This document shows, piece after piece, positions 1 to 6,112 of a DNA stretch of 6,380 nt. The DNA is from Candidatus Omnitrophota bacterium. Lineage in GTDB: Bacteria; Omnitrophota; Gorgyraeia; Gygaellales; Profunditerraquicolaceae. A model generated the notes under the pieces. That model was not told where the DNA came from. It saw only the letters and a program-made list of their open reading frames with translations, and did no database searches. Location of the stretch: the NCBI GenBank assembly GCA_028687525.1, contig JAQTZX010000087.1, forward strand, positions 1 through 6,380, given 5' to 3'. The position numbers and the translations under genes were made by a program. Positions within the stretch are counted from its first letter, which is position 1. The number at the start of each line of letters is the position of its first letter.

Positions 1-1201
1 GGAACGGCATATCCGGGTAGTGCGTCAGGCGCTGGATATCCTGTATAAAAAAGGGGATATTTATCAGGCGCAATATGAAGGATTGTATTGTACGCCGTGC
101 GAGAGTTTCTGGACGGAAACGCAGGCGGAAGGCCGCCTGTGTCCGGATTGCCGCCGTCCGGTTGAGACTATCACGGAAGCGAATTTTTTTTTCAAGCTGT
201 CCTCGTACCAGGATTGGCTGATCGGCCATATCGAGAATAATCCCGGTTTCGTCAAACCTGATTACCGCAGGAACGAAGTGTTGAGTTTCCTGAAAATGAA
301 TAACCTGAATGATCTTTGTATTTCCCGTCCCCGGGAACGCTTGAACTGGGGCATTCCCCTGCCGTTCAGTCCCGGTCATGTCACCTATGTCTGGTTTGAC
401 GCCCTGCTTAATTATATCAGTGCGGTGGGGGAATTCGATGAGTCGGGGGTTTATCATTCGCGCTGGTGGCCGGCGGATCTTCAGCTTATAGGCAAGGATA
501 TTTTACGCCAGCACGCGGTGTATTGGCCGATCATGCTGCGTTCCCTGGGAATAGAACCGCCGCGTCATATATTCGCGCACGGCTGGTGGCTGGCCGGCGA
601 AGGGAAGATGTCTAAATCCAAAGGGAACGCGGTTTCGCCGGTGGATATGGTTTCCCGGTTCGGGATAGACGCCTACCGGTATTTTCTTTTGCGCGACGTG
701 CCGTTCGGCCTGGACGGTAATTTTTCCGAGGAATCGGTTATAAAGAGGATCAATAGTGATCTGGCCAATGACTTGGGTAATTTACTTTACCGTACCTTGA
801 CCATGATCGAAAAATATTTCGGCGGCAGCGTACCGCGGACCGCGCTCCCGGATAACGCGCAGGCCGGGGCCATAGACGCAAAACTCCGGGAGATGGAAGC
901 CGTGGTTGCGGGTATCTTCGGCGACGGCGAGCCGGCGTTCAACGCCGCGCTGGAGGCTGTCTGGGTTCCTATCGGCATGGCCAATAAATATATCGAAGAT
1001 ACCAAACCCTGGAACCTGGCAAAAGAGAATAAGACCGAAGAATTGAAAGCGTTTATCAGCTTGCTGGCGGAGGTGTTGCGGAAAGTTGCCGTTGTTATCG
1101 CTCCTTTTATGCCGCGCACCGCACAGTCAATAAAGGAGCAGATCGGCGGAGATAAAATAAACAAGGGCGCGCCGCTGTTCCCGAGAATAGAGATAAAATA
1201 G
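1..1201 (+). CDS. metG: Methionyl-tRNA synthetase, 3' part (5' end outside window)
   Basis: Class I aminoacyl-tRNA synthetase that charges tRNA-Met with methionine in the cytoplasm. The reading frame is open to the left edge (first full codon at 2), so the GTG at 20 is an internal codon and not the start; roughly the first 100 residues, including the HIGH-type motif, should lie upstream. Visible are a single zinc knuckle of the CxxC...CxxC kind (cysteine codons at 89, 98, 140 and 149), the segment WFDALLNYISAVG of the catalytic core, GKDILRQHAVYWP, and the KMSKS loop at 605-619, followed by the anticodon-binding helical domain with NKYIEDTKPWNLAK. The protein ends at LFPRIEIK, just where longer MetRS proteins continue into a linker and an EMAP-II-like tRNA-binding domain, so that domain is absent; total length is probably about 500 residues. 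tatD follows after 22 bases, an order also found in Bacillus. Identification is very secure. Confidence 0.97.
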   Translation, partial: ERHIRVVRQALDILYKKGDIYQAQYEGLYCTPCESFWTETQAEGRLCPDCRRPVETITEANFFFKLSSYQDWLIGHIENNPGFVKPDYRRNEVLSFLKMNNLNDLCISRPRERLNWGIPLPFSPGHVTYVWFDALLNYISAVGEFDESGVYHSRWWPADLQLIGKDILRQHAVYWPIMLRSLGIEPPRHIFAHGWWLAGEGKMSKSKGNAVSPVDMVSRFGIDAYRYFLLRDVPFGLDGNFSEESVIKRINSDLANDLGNLLYRTLTMIEKYFGGSVPRTALPDNAQAGAIDAKLREMEAVVAGIFGDGEPAFNAALEAVWVPIGMANKYIEDTKPWNLAKENKTEELKAFISLLAEVLRKVAVVIAPFMPRTAQSIKEQIGGDKINKGAPLFPRIEIK

Positions 1202-1223
1202 GCTTGCCGTACAGCGGAGTATT

Positions 1224-2009
1224 ATGACAGATGCCTTAGAACTGATAGACACCCACTGCCACCTGGATTTTCCCGAGTTTAATACCGACAGAGACGCGGT
1301 TGTGGAACGGGCCAGGGAAGCAGGGCTGGTTAACATTATCAATGTCGGCTCGAGCCTTCTGCATTCTCAGTACGCAATAGCCATGGCCGAACGGTATGAG
1401 ATGGTCTATGCCACGGTAGGCTGTCATCCTCATGAAGCGGATGCGGTTGACGGCGGGACGCTGGCAGAGCTGGAAAAACTCGCCCGCCATGCGAAAGTGG
1501 CGGCCATCGGGGAGACCGGGCTGGATTATTTCAAAGGATATTCCTCCCCCGGGAATCAGGAGAAATTATTTTTAGCGCAGGTGCGCCTGGCGAAAGACGC
1601 CGGACTGCCCTTGGTTATTCACTGCCGGCAGGCACAGGCAGATGTGGTGAAAATCCTCCGGGATAATATGCCGCTTAAAGCGGTGGTGCATTGTTTCTCC
1701 GGGGATGAGAATTTTTTAAACGATTGCCTGGATCTTGGTTTCTTCATTTCTTTTACCTGTAATATCACCTATAAAAAAGCCGAAGACCTAAGAGCCCTGG
1801 CCGCGGTTGTTCCTCTGGACCGTCTTATGCTGGAAACAGACGCTCCCTATCTTTCTCCCGAAGGGTGCCGGGGCAGGAGAAATGAGCCGATGCAGGTGAA
1901 ACACCTTGCCGGAGAAATCGCCGTGTTAAGGAAGATGAGCGTGGAAGAGATCGGCCGGATAACCACCCATAATGCAAAGACATTTTTTGGTCTTGATAAT
2001 AAGGTGTAG
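1224..2009 (+). CDS. tatD: TatD family metal-dependent deoxyribonuclease
   Basis: Predicted TIM-barrel metal-dependent hydrolase of the TatD/YcfH/YabD family; characterised members are DNases with exonuclease activity, acting in the cytoplasm. All expected metal ligands are visible: H11 and H13 in the opening DTHCHLD motif, E97 in GETGLDYF, H133 in VIHCR, H156 in VHCFSG and D206 in LETDAPYLSP. The family signature RGRRNEP lies at 216-222. At 261 residues it has the usual family length and no signal peptide. The ATG at 1224 is preceded by GGAG at 1216-1219, a slightly short spacing of four bases; the conserved domain begins at residue 7, so this start fits. It follows metG by 22 bases and is likely cotranscribed with it, as in the metS-yabD order of B. 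subtilis. The physiological substrate of the family remains loosely defined, so 'DNase' is by family rather than proven here. Confidence 0.95.
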   Translation: MTDALELIDTHCHLDFPEFNTDRDAVVERAREAGLVNIINVGSSLLHSQYAIAMAERYEMVYATVGCHPHEADAVDGGTLAELEKLARHAKVAAIGETGLDYFKGYSSPGNQEKLFLAQVRLAKDAGLPLVIHCRQAQADVVKILRDNMPLKAVVHCFSGDENFLNDCLDLGFFISFTCNITYKKAEDLRALAAVVPLDRLMLETDAPYLSPEGCRGRRNEPMQVKHLAGEIAVLRKMSVEEIGRITTHNAKTFFGLDNKV

Positions 2010-2054
2010 TTATTACGACGGTAATAAGGCGGTTTCCGCGGTATGCCGCGCGCC
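2010..2054 (+). repeat. Two abutting inverted repeats after tatD
   Basis: Directly after the tatD stop codon, TTATTAC (2010-2016) and GTAATAA (2021-2027) form a perfect 7-base inverted repeat around GACG. It is followed without a gap by a GC-rich one: GGCG (2028-2031) pairs with CGCC (2051-2054) and CGCGG (2037-2041) with CCGCG (2046-2050) around TATG, leaving a five-base bulge on the 5' side. No T-run follows either hairpin, so a rho-independent terminator is not supported. They could protect the 3' end of a processed metG-tatD message or be chance; the rest of the 98-base gap to the next gene shows nothing else recognisable. Confidence 0.4.
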
Positions 2055-2107
2055 GCGTGTCCGAAGAAAGTGACGAGTAGACAAAAGGCGAAAACGGGTG
2101 ATTTATC

Positions 2108-2725
2108 ATGAATAAGCATTGCGAACTGCCGGAACTCCGGTTGAGGCTGGATGAGGCGATCACCTATAAGACCCCGGCGGCGGCGCTGAAGATTGCGAGG
2201 CAGGGACTGAAAGAATCGGAGCGGCGCGGCCTCCCCGGAGAGACGGAGTATTTTAAAGGCGAGATGGAGATCCTGCGGGAGAATTTTTCCGCCGCCATCG
2301 GGCATTTCGACGCGGCGGTCAAACATAATCCCCTTGACGGGGCGGCGTATAATGACCGGGCGCTTTGTATGGTCGAGCTGGGGATAATTGATGGGGCGAT
2401 GGGTTATTTTGACAAAGGGATAGAAGTGGAGCCGGATTACGCCACCATTTATCATAATAAAGGGTGGTTGTTGAACAATATCGGAAGGTTCACGGAGGCG
2501 TTGGAATGTCTTGAGAAGGCCCTTGAGCTCGAACCCGGGCGCGCGGGGACCTATGAGAATATGGCGGATGTATTGGCGAACCTGCTTGATTATAAGGGCG
2601 CTCTTGCCGCGTACCGGAAGACTCTTAGCCTTTTAAAACCGGGGTATAACCGGCAAATACGGGAACAGATCATGGGTCAGATGAGGGTGGTGCAGACAAA
2701 GATCATCATGGAGGGCGAAGAATGA
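2108..2725 (+). CDS. Tetratricopeptide repeat (TPR) protein
   Basis: A 205-residue soluble protein with no signal peptide or membrane segment, so probably cytoplasmic. About four 34-residue TPR units can be laid out at residues 45-78, 79-112, 113-146 and 147-180. The clearest is the third, with the pattern W..N.GR..EAL...EKALEL.P; the second has YNDRA...ELG......YFDKGIEVEP. An N-terminal helical stretch (about 8-40) may be a degenerate extra unit. TPRs form a superhelical groove that binds partner peptides; no catalytic motif is visible, so an adaptor or scaffold role is inferred and the partner is unknown. An in-frame TGA at 2099-2101 excludes a longer start; GGGTGA at 2096-2101 is a plausible ribosome binding site six bases before ATG. 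The stop overlaps the start of the next gene by four bases, suggesting linked expression. Confidence 0.88.
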   Translation: MNKHCELPELRLRLDEAITYKTPAAALKIARQGLKESERRGLPGETEYFKGEMEILRENFSAAIGHFDAAVKHNPLDGAAYNDRALCMVELGIIDGAMGYFDKGIEVEPDYATIYHNKGWLLNNIGRFTEALECLEKALELEPGRAGTYENMADVLANLLDYKGALAAYRKTLSLLKPGYNRQIREQIMGQMRVVQTKIIMEGEE

Positions 2726-3546
2726 GTTCCCCGGTAACCAAGGGCTTCCCGGCCGTGTGCCTGGCCGCTGTCTGTATGTGTGTTTTTGTTTCCGCGGCTT
2801 TATGCGAAGACGAGATTTTTCTTTCTCCCGAGGATATTATTTTCGCGGAAAAGCGGGGGATGGAGATCGCGCAGTATGAAAAAGCCGCCATGAAAGCGAC
2901 CGATATGCTTCTGGAGCTTAAGCCTGACCGGTCTAAACTCGGGATGTATATCGCATATAAGGCCGCGGGTGTATGGAAAGTATATTTTGGCAGGATTTCC
3001 GGTGAAGCGGCTGATTTTCAGCCGGCATATGTTTTTGCCTGCCCGGCGGATTCTCCGAAAAAGATGAAAGCGGTATCTTTTTCGGAAATACCTGCCGAGG
3101 TAACACAACGCGCCCGGGCGGTAAATACGGCTGTGAAAGCCATTGAGTTTGATGCCCGGGGCGGACCGTATAATACCAGCGTTTTCCGTGAGGAAGACGG
3201 GATGCTGACTGTGTATCTTCTGCCGGGGAATAAGAATCCCGATGTCGTCCTGCTGGGTGGTGATTTTAAGGTTTCCGTTTCTTCCGACGGTTCGCAGGCC
3301 GTCAGGAAAATCCCCCTGCACAGGACGGTGCTGGAGATACCGTCTGTCCCGAAAGAGGGAAAGCCTGCCGGTTCCTTTCATACCCATATCATGGATGATC
3401 TTCCTACGGAAACGGACGTTGCACAGGTAATATTATATCCTTCTCTGGCCCCGCATTCCATCCTGGGCAGGGAATGGTTTTCACAGATAGACAAGAACGG
3501 CAGAATTATCATATTAGGCAGGACCAAAGAGATCCTATTGCACTAA
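2722..3546 (+). CDS. Exported protein of unknown function with JAMM-like HxH...TxxD cluster
   Basis: I do not recognise a named family for this 274-residue protein. It opens with a signal peptide: K7, a hydrophobic stretch at about 9-27, and a likely signal peptidase I site near A26 or C28 before EDE. The C28 context (A-A-L-C) is a poor lipobox, so a lipoprotein is less likely. The mature part has an early charged helical region (about 35-65) and then alternating strands, with YLLPG (165-169) and LLGGDF (177-182). Near the C-terminus, SFHTHIMDDLPTETDV places H220, H222, T229 and D232 in an HxH-x6-TxxD arrangement, close to the HxH-x7-SxxD metal site of JAMM/MPN peptidases; the matching upstream glutamate is not clear (E157 or E158 are candidates). 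A zinc-dependent periplasmic or surface protein is therefore possible, not shown. ATG at 2722 overlaps the TPR stop in ATGA, with GGAGGG at 2710-2715 as ribosome binding site. Confidence 0.85.
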   Translation: MSSPVTKGFPAVCLAAVCMCVFVSAALCEDEIFLSPEDIIFAEKRGMEIAQYEKAAMKATDMLLELKPDRSKLGMYIAYKAAGVWKVYFGRISGEAADFQPAYVFACPADSPKKMKAVSFSEIPAEVTQRARAVNTAVKAIEFDARGGPYNTSVFREEDGMLTVYLLPGNKNPDVVLLGGDFKVSVSSDGSQAVRKIPLHRTVLEIPSVPKEGKPAGSFHTHIMDDLPTETDVAQVILYPSLAPHSILGREWFSQIDKNGRIIILGRTKEILLH

Positions 3547-3557
3547 AGACTGAGAAC

Positions 3558-3623
3558 AGTGTGTAAGTGTAAAGTGGGTAATACTTATAAACTTACACAC
3601 TTAAACACTTACACACTACTTAC
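3558..3623 (+). repeat. ACTTACAC-type octamer repeats with inverted copy before mtnA
   Basis: Three consecutive octamers, ACTTACAC (3591-3598), ACTTAAAC (3599-3606) and ACTTACAC (3607-3614), are followed by a partial copy ACTTAC at 3618-3623. On the left side AGTGTGTAAGTGT (3558-3570) is the perfect 13-base reverse complement of 3605-3617, with a 34-base loop. Its first eleven bases (3558-3568) can instead pair with 3591-3601, with a 22-base loop. The transcript could thus switch between two hairpins sharing one 5' arm. The array ends immediately before the mtnA ribosome binding site (3624-3629). No T-run follows, so it is not a standard terminator. Function is unknown: a regulatory leader, a protein binding site or a dispersed intergenic repeat are all possible. 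Confidence 0.7.
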
Positions 3624-3634
3624 GAGGTGCAGCT

Positions 3635-4687
3635 ATGAGTTTGCGTACTATAGAATGGAAGAACAACGGGATCAAGATTATCGACCAGACGAGACTGCCG
3701 GCCGAGTTTCGTTATCTCTGTTTGAAGGATATCAAAAGCCTTTGGCATGCCATCAAAGAGTTGAAAGTACGCGGCGCTCCCGCTATCGGTGCCGCGGCGG
3801 CGCTTGGGGTATACCTGGGGGTAAAAGGTTTTAAAAAAAAGGACTTTGCCTCTTTTCAGAAAGAACTGGACCAAGTGATCGCGTACCTGGCTTCATCGAG
3901 GCCCACCGCGCGCAACCTTTTCTGGGGATTGGAGAGAATGCGCAGGACGGCGCTTGAACACCGCGATACGCCGGTGGAAGGTATAAAAAAGATACTTTTT
4001 AAGGAAACGCAAGAGATCATCGAAGAGGACCGGAGGGTTTGCAGGATGATCGGTTTTTGGGGATCGAAGCTTATTAAAGACAAGGATACGGTGCTCACGG
4101 TTTGTAACGCCGGTATCCTGGCTACTCTGGATTACGGTACGGCATTGGGGGTTATCTATAAAGCAAAAGAGCAGGGAAAGAGGATAAAAGTATTCGCCTG
4201 CGAGACCCGCCCGCTTTTACAGGGCGCGCGCCTGACGGTATGGGAACTGGAGAAGAATAATGTCGATGTCACGCTTATCTGCGATAATATGGCCGCCGCG
4301 GTCATGAAGAGCGGCAGGATAGACAAGGTTATCGTGGGAGCGGACAGGATCGCCGCCAACGGCGATACCGCGAACAAGATCGGAACCTACAGCCTGGCGG
4401 TCTTGAGCCGTTATCATAATATCCCCTTTTACGTTGCCGCTCCTTTTTCCACCTTTGATGGTGCCGTTAATACCGGTAAAGATATTCCAATAGAAGAACG
4501 CTGTCCCGGGGAGATAAAAGAACTGTATTTTAAGCGCCCTATCGCCGCCTCCCGGACAAAGGTGTTCAATCCGGCTTTTGACGTCACCGATCATGGTTTG
4601 ATCACCGCGATAATCACCGAGAGAGGGATTATTAAGCCCCCGTTTGGAGAGAATATAAAGAAGGTAATGTCAAATAACAAAATTTAA
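3635..4687 (+). CDS. mtnA: S-methyl-5-thioribose-1-phosphate isomerase
   Basis: Converts 5-methylthioribose-1-phosphate to 5-methylthioribulose-1-phosphate in methionine salvage from methylthioadenosine, in the cytoplasm. The 350-residue length is typical of MtnA within the eIF2B-alpha-like isomerase superfamily. The phosphate-binding RGAPAIG motif is at 46-52. The catalytic cysteine is C157 in TVCNAG and the catalytic aspartate D237 in VGADRIAANGD, with the same 80-residue spacing as Cys160/Asp240 of the B. subtilis enzyme. GDTANKIGTY, PFSTFD and IPIEERCPGEI further separate it from eIF2B and ribose-1,5-bisphosphate isomerase. ATG at 3635 has GAGGTG at 3624-3629 ahead of it and gives the usual N-terminus (MSLRTIEW). 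No other salvage gene (mtnP, mtnK, mtnB, mtnD) is in view. The octamer repeats directly upstream might influence its expression. Confidence 0.96.
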   Translation: MSLRTIEWKNNGIKIIDQTRLPAEFRYLCLKDIKSLWHAIKELKVRGAPAIGAAAALGVYLGVKGFKKKDFASFQKELDQVIAYLASSRPTARNLFWGLERMRRTALEHRDTPVEGIKKILFKETQEIIEEDRRVCRMIGFWGSKLIKDKDTVLTVCNAGILATLDYGTALGVIYKAKEQGKRIKVFACETRPLLQGARLTVWELEKNNVDVTLICDNMAAAVMKSGRIDKVIVGADRIAANGDTANKIGTYSLAVLSRYHNIPFYVAAPFSTFDGAVNTGKDIPIEERCPGEIKELYFKRPIAASRTKVFNPAFDVTDHGLITAIITERGIIKPPFGENIKKVMSNNKI

Positions 4688-4704
4688 ACGGCAAAATCAA
4701 TATT

Positions 4705-4718
4705 AAAGGCGAATGATG
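4705..4718 (+). promoter_or_regulatory. Ribosome binding site and tandem ATG start of thiL
   Basis: The gap after mtnA is only 25 bases. AAAGG at 4705-4709 is the only Shine-Dalgarno-like stretch, followed by two adjacent in-frame ATG codons at 4713 and 4716. Spacing is three bases to the first and six to the second, so the second ATG is at least as likely to be used; the proteins differ by one methionine. The gap is far too short for a TPP riboswitch. Confidence 0.45.
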
Positions 4719-5612
4719 CTGTTGAATAAGTTAGGCGAGTTTGGTTTGATAGATCGTATTCGCAAGACAATCAAGACCGATGCCTCGGTCCTCAAAGGTA
4801 TCGGCGATGATTGCGCGGTCATCCGTTACGACCGCCGTACCTGCATGTTGTTGACGCAGGATATGCTGGTTGAAGGGGTGGATTTTACCCGCCGCGATGA
4901 CCCGCGCCTGGTAGGCAGGAAAGCCCTGGCTGTTTCTATAAGCGATATTGCCGCCTGCGCCGGCCTCCCGCGCTACGCTTTGGTTTCGATGGGAATTCCC
5001 CGCGCTGCCGCGGCCGCGTACATAGATGAGGTATACCGGGGGATGCGCGCGCTGGCGCGTGAGTACGGGATCAATATCGTGGGCGGGGATATCAGCAGGG
5101 CGCCGGTATTGACTATCGATGTGAGTTTGACAGGATTTGTAGAGAAGAAGCGCCTGGTTTTGCGCGGCGGCGCCCGGCCGGGAGATATGATTTTTGTGAG
5201 CGGACGCTTAGGAGGTACCAGGCAGGGGAAACACCTGAGATTCACCCCCCGTGTGGCAGAGGCGCGGTTCCTGGCGGAACAATACCGCCTGCACGCGATG
5301 ATCGATATTTCCGACGGGCTGGCGCAGGACCTCGGCCATATCGCGCGGGCGAGCAATACGGGCGCGGTGCTTTTTGAAAAACTCATACCTTTTTCCGCAC
5401 AGGCCCGCGGCCTGGATGATGCTTTGTCGGGGGGAGAAGATTTTGAACTGCTTTTTACGGTATCCGCCCGGGATGGACGCATGATTATTAAGCGGAGTCC
5501 GTCGAGGTTTTTCCCGGTAGGGACAATCACCGAAAAGAGGTACGGTTTGAAAATCATTGATGGGAACGGCGGGGAACGCGTATTAAGAATATCCGGGTAC
5601 AGGCATTTTTAA
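4713..5612 (+). CDS. thiL: Thiamine-monophosphate kinase
   Basis: ATP-dependent phosphorylation of thiamine monophosphate to thiamine pyrophosphate, the last step of de novo cofactor synthesis, in the cytoplasm. It belongs to the PurM/ThiL fold family. Motifs in order: LGEFGLIDRI at the N-terminus (7-16), GIGDDCAVI (29-37) and TQDMLVEGVDF (48-58) for metal and nucleotide binding, the SISDIAACAG helix (75-84), GGDIS (124-128), DISDGLAQDL (198-207) and SGGEDFELLF (239-248). The aspartates that hold magnesium in the family (D32, D33, D50, D126, D201) are present. At 299 residues it is slightly shorter than the E. coli protein, mainly by a compact region around 165-180. Only two bases separate its stop from tsaE, and thiL-tsaE-tsaB is the order in B. 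subtilis, where the rest of the t6A genes follow; the link is positional rather than metabolic. Start choice between 4713 and 4716 is open. Confidence 0.96.
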   Translation: MMLLNKLGEFGLIDRIRKTIKTDASVLKGIGDDCAVIRYDRRTCMLLTQDMLVEGVDFTRRDDPRLVGRKALAVSISDIAACAGLPRYALVSMGIPRAAAAAYIDEVYRGMRALAREYGINIVGGDISRAPVLTIDVSLTGFVEKKRLVLRGGARPGDMIFVSGRLGGTRQGKHLRFTPRVAEARFLAEQYRLHAMIDISDGLAQDLGHIARASNTGAVLFEKLIPFSAQARGLDDALSGGEDFELLFTVSARDGRMIIKRSPSRFFPVGTITEKRYGLKIIDGNGGERVLRISGYRHF

Positions 5613-5614
5613 TC

Positions 5615-6112
5615 ATGAAAACACGCGGCCGCGTAAAAGAAAATATATCCGTAGAGTCCCGTTCCGTCAAGGACACGCTTCATACGGGAAAGGTGATCTC
5701 CCGGCATCTGCGGGAATCCGATATCGTCTGTCTTTTCGGAGATATGGGATCGGGGAAGACCGTTTTCGCCAAAGGTATTGCGGAAGGCCTGGGGATCGCG
5801 AAAGACAAGGTTATCAGCCCGACTTTTGTGCTTATCCGCCGGTATACGGGAAAAAAAGTTTTATTCCACTTTGACCTGTACCGGCTTTCAGCGTCGGGTG
5901 ATGTTGCCGGGTTGGGGTATGAGGAATATTTTTATGACAACGGGATCTCGGTGATCGAATGGCCGGAACGGCTTGGTTTTCTCATGCCGGAGGAATATCT
6001 AAGGGTCCAGTTTGACATACGGGACAGGTGTTCGCGGCAGATTTCTTTGAGCGGATACGGTTTGCGCTACAAACAGATGATAGAGGAGATATATGAAGAT
6101 ATTGGCGCTTGA
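5615..6112 (+). CDS. tsaE: tRNA t6A37 biosynthesis ATPase TsaE
   Basis: P-loop ATPase of the TsaE/YjeE family, which works with TsaB and TsaD to attach threonylcarbamoyl to A37 of ANN-decoding tRNAs in the cytoplasm. The Walker A motif GDMGSGKT lies at 42-49, the switch-like SPTFVL at 69-74, the HFDLYR segment at 85-90 and ISVIEWPERL at 111-120, all family hallmarks. Its 165 residues match the usual 150-165. The ATG at 5615 follows the thiL stop by two bases and has no clear Shine-Dalgarno sequence, so translation probably depends on ribosomes finishing thiL. About ten residues precede the conserved domain, and no alternative start codon offers a better fit. Its 3' end overlaps tsaB by 20 bases in another frame, supporting coupled expression of the two partner proteins. 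Confidence 0.96.
   Translation: MKTRGRVKENISVESRSVKDTLHTGKVISRHLRESDIVCLFGDMGSGKTVFAKGIAEGLGIAKDKVISPTFVLIRRYTGKKVLFHFDLYRLSASGDVAGLGYEEYFYDNGISVIEWPERLGFLMPEEYLRVQFDIRDRCSRQISLSGYGLRYKQMIEEIYEDIGA
6083..6095 (+). promoter_or_regulatory. Ribosome binding site and start of tsaB inside tsaE
   Basis: GAGGAG at 6083-6088 sits four bases before the ATG at 6093-6095, all within the last codons of tsaE. This strong site fixes the tsaB start and makes a 20-base overlap with tsaE (6093-6112). Confidence 0.75.

Noticed and set aside
1847..2455. 202-codon open frame on the minus strand across the tatD end and TPR gene
   Set aside because: It is antisense to two well-supported genes, is rich in arginine and proline as expected of a shadow frame in GC-rich DNA, and shows no domain.
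2722..2805. Lipoprotein signal in the exported protein
   Set aside because: The residues before C28 are A-A-L, and leucine at -1 does not fit a lipobox; ordinary signal peptidase I cleavage is more likely.
2800..3387. 195-codon minus-strand open frame opposite the exported-protein gene
   Set aside because: The plus-strand frame has a signal peptide, a good ribosome binding site and a coupled start, while the minus-strand product has no recognisable features.
3558..3617. Rho-independent terminator between the exported-protein gene and mtnA
   Set aside because: The stem is AT-rich with a long loop and the right arm is followed by ACTTACGAGG rather than a T-run.
3591..3623. Small CRISPR array
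   Set aside because: The units are 8 bases long and contiguous, without spacers or nearby cas genes.
3547..3634. SAM-type riboswitch ahead of mtnA
   Set aside because: The 88-base gap is dominated by the octamer repeats and shows no conserved SAM riboswitch core or expression platform.
3559..3834. Open frame with a GTG start running from the octamer repeats into mtnA
   Set aside because: It overlaps mtnA in another frame for most of its length, has no ribosome binding site, begins inside the repeat array and reads as a low-complexity, unrecognisable peptide.
4973..5557. 194-codon minus-strand open frame opposite thiL
   Set aside because: It mirrors the codon structure of the securely identified thiL and has no motif of its own.
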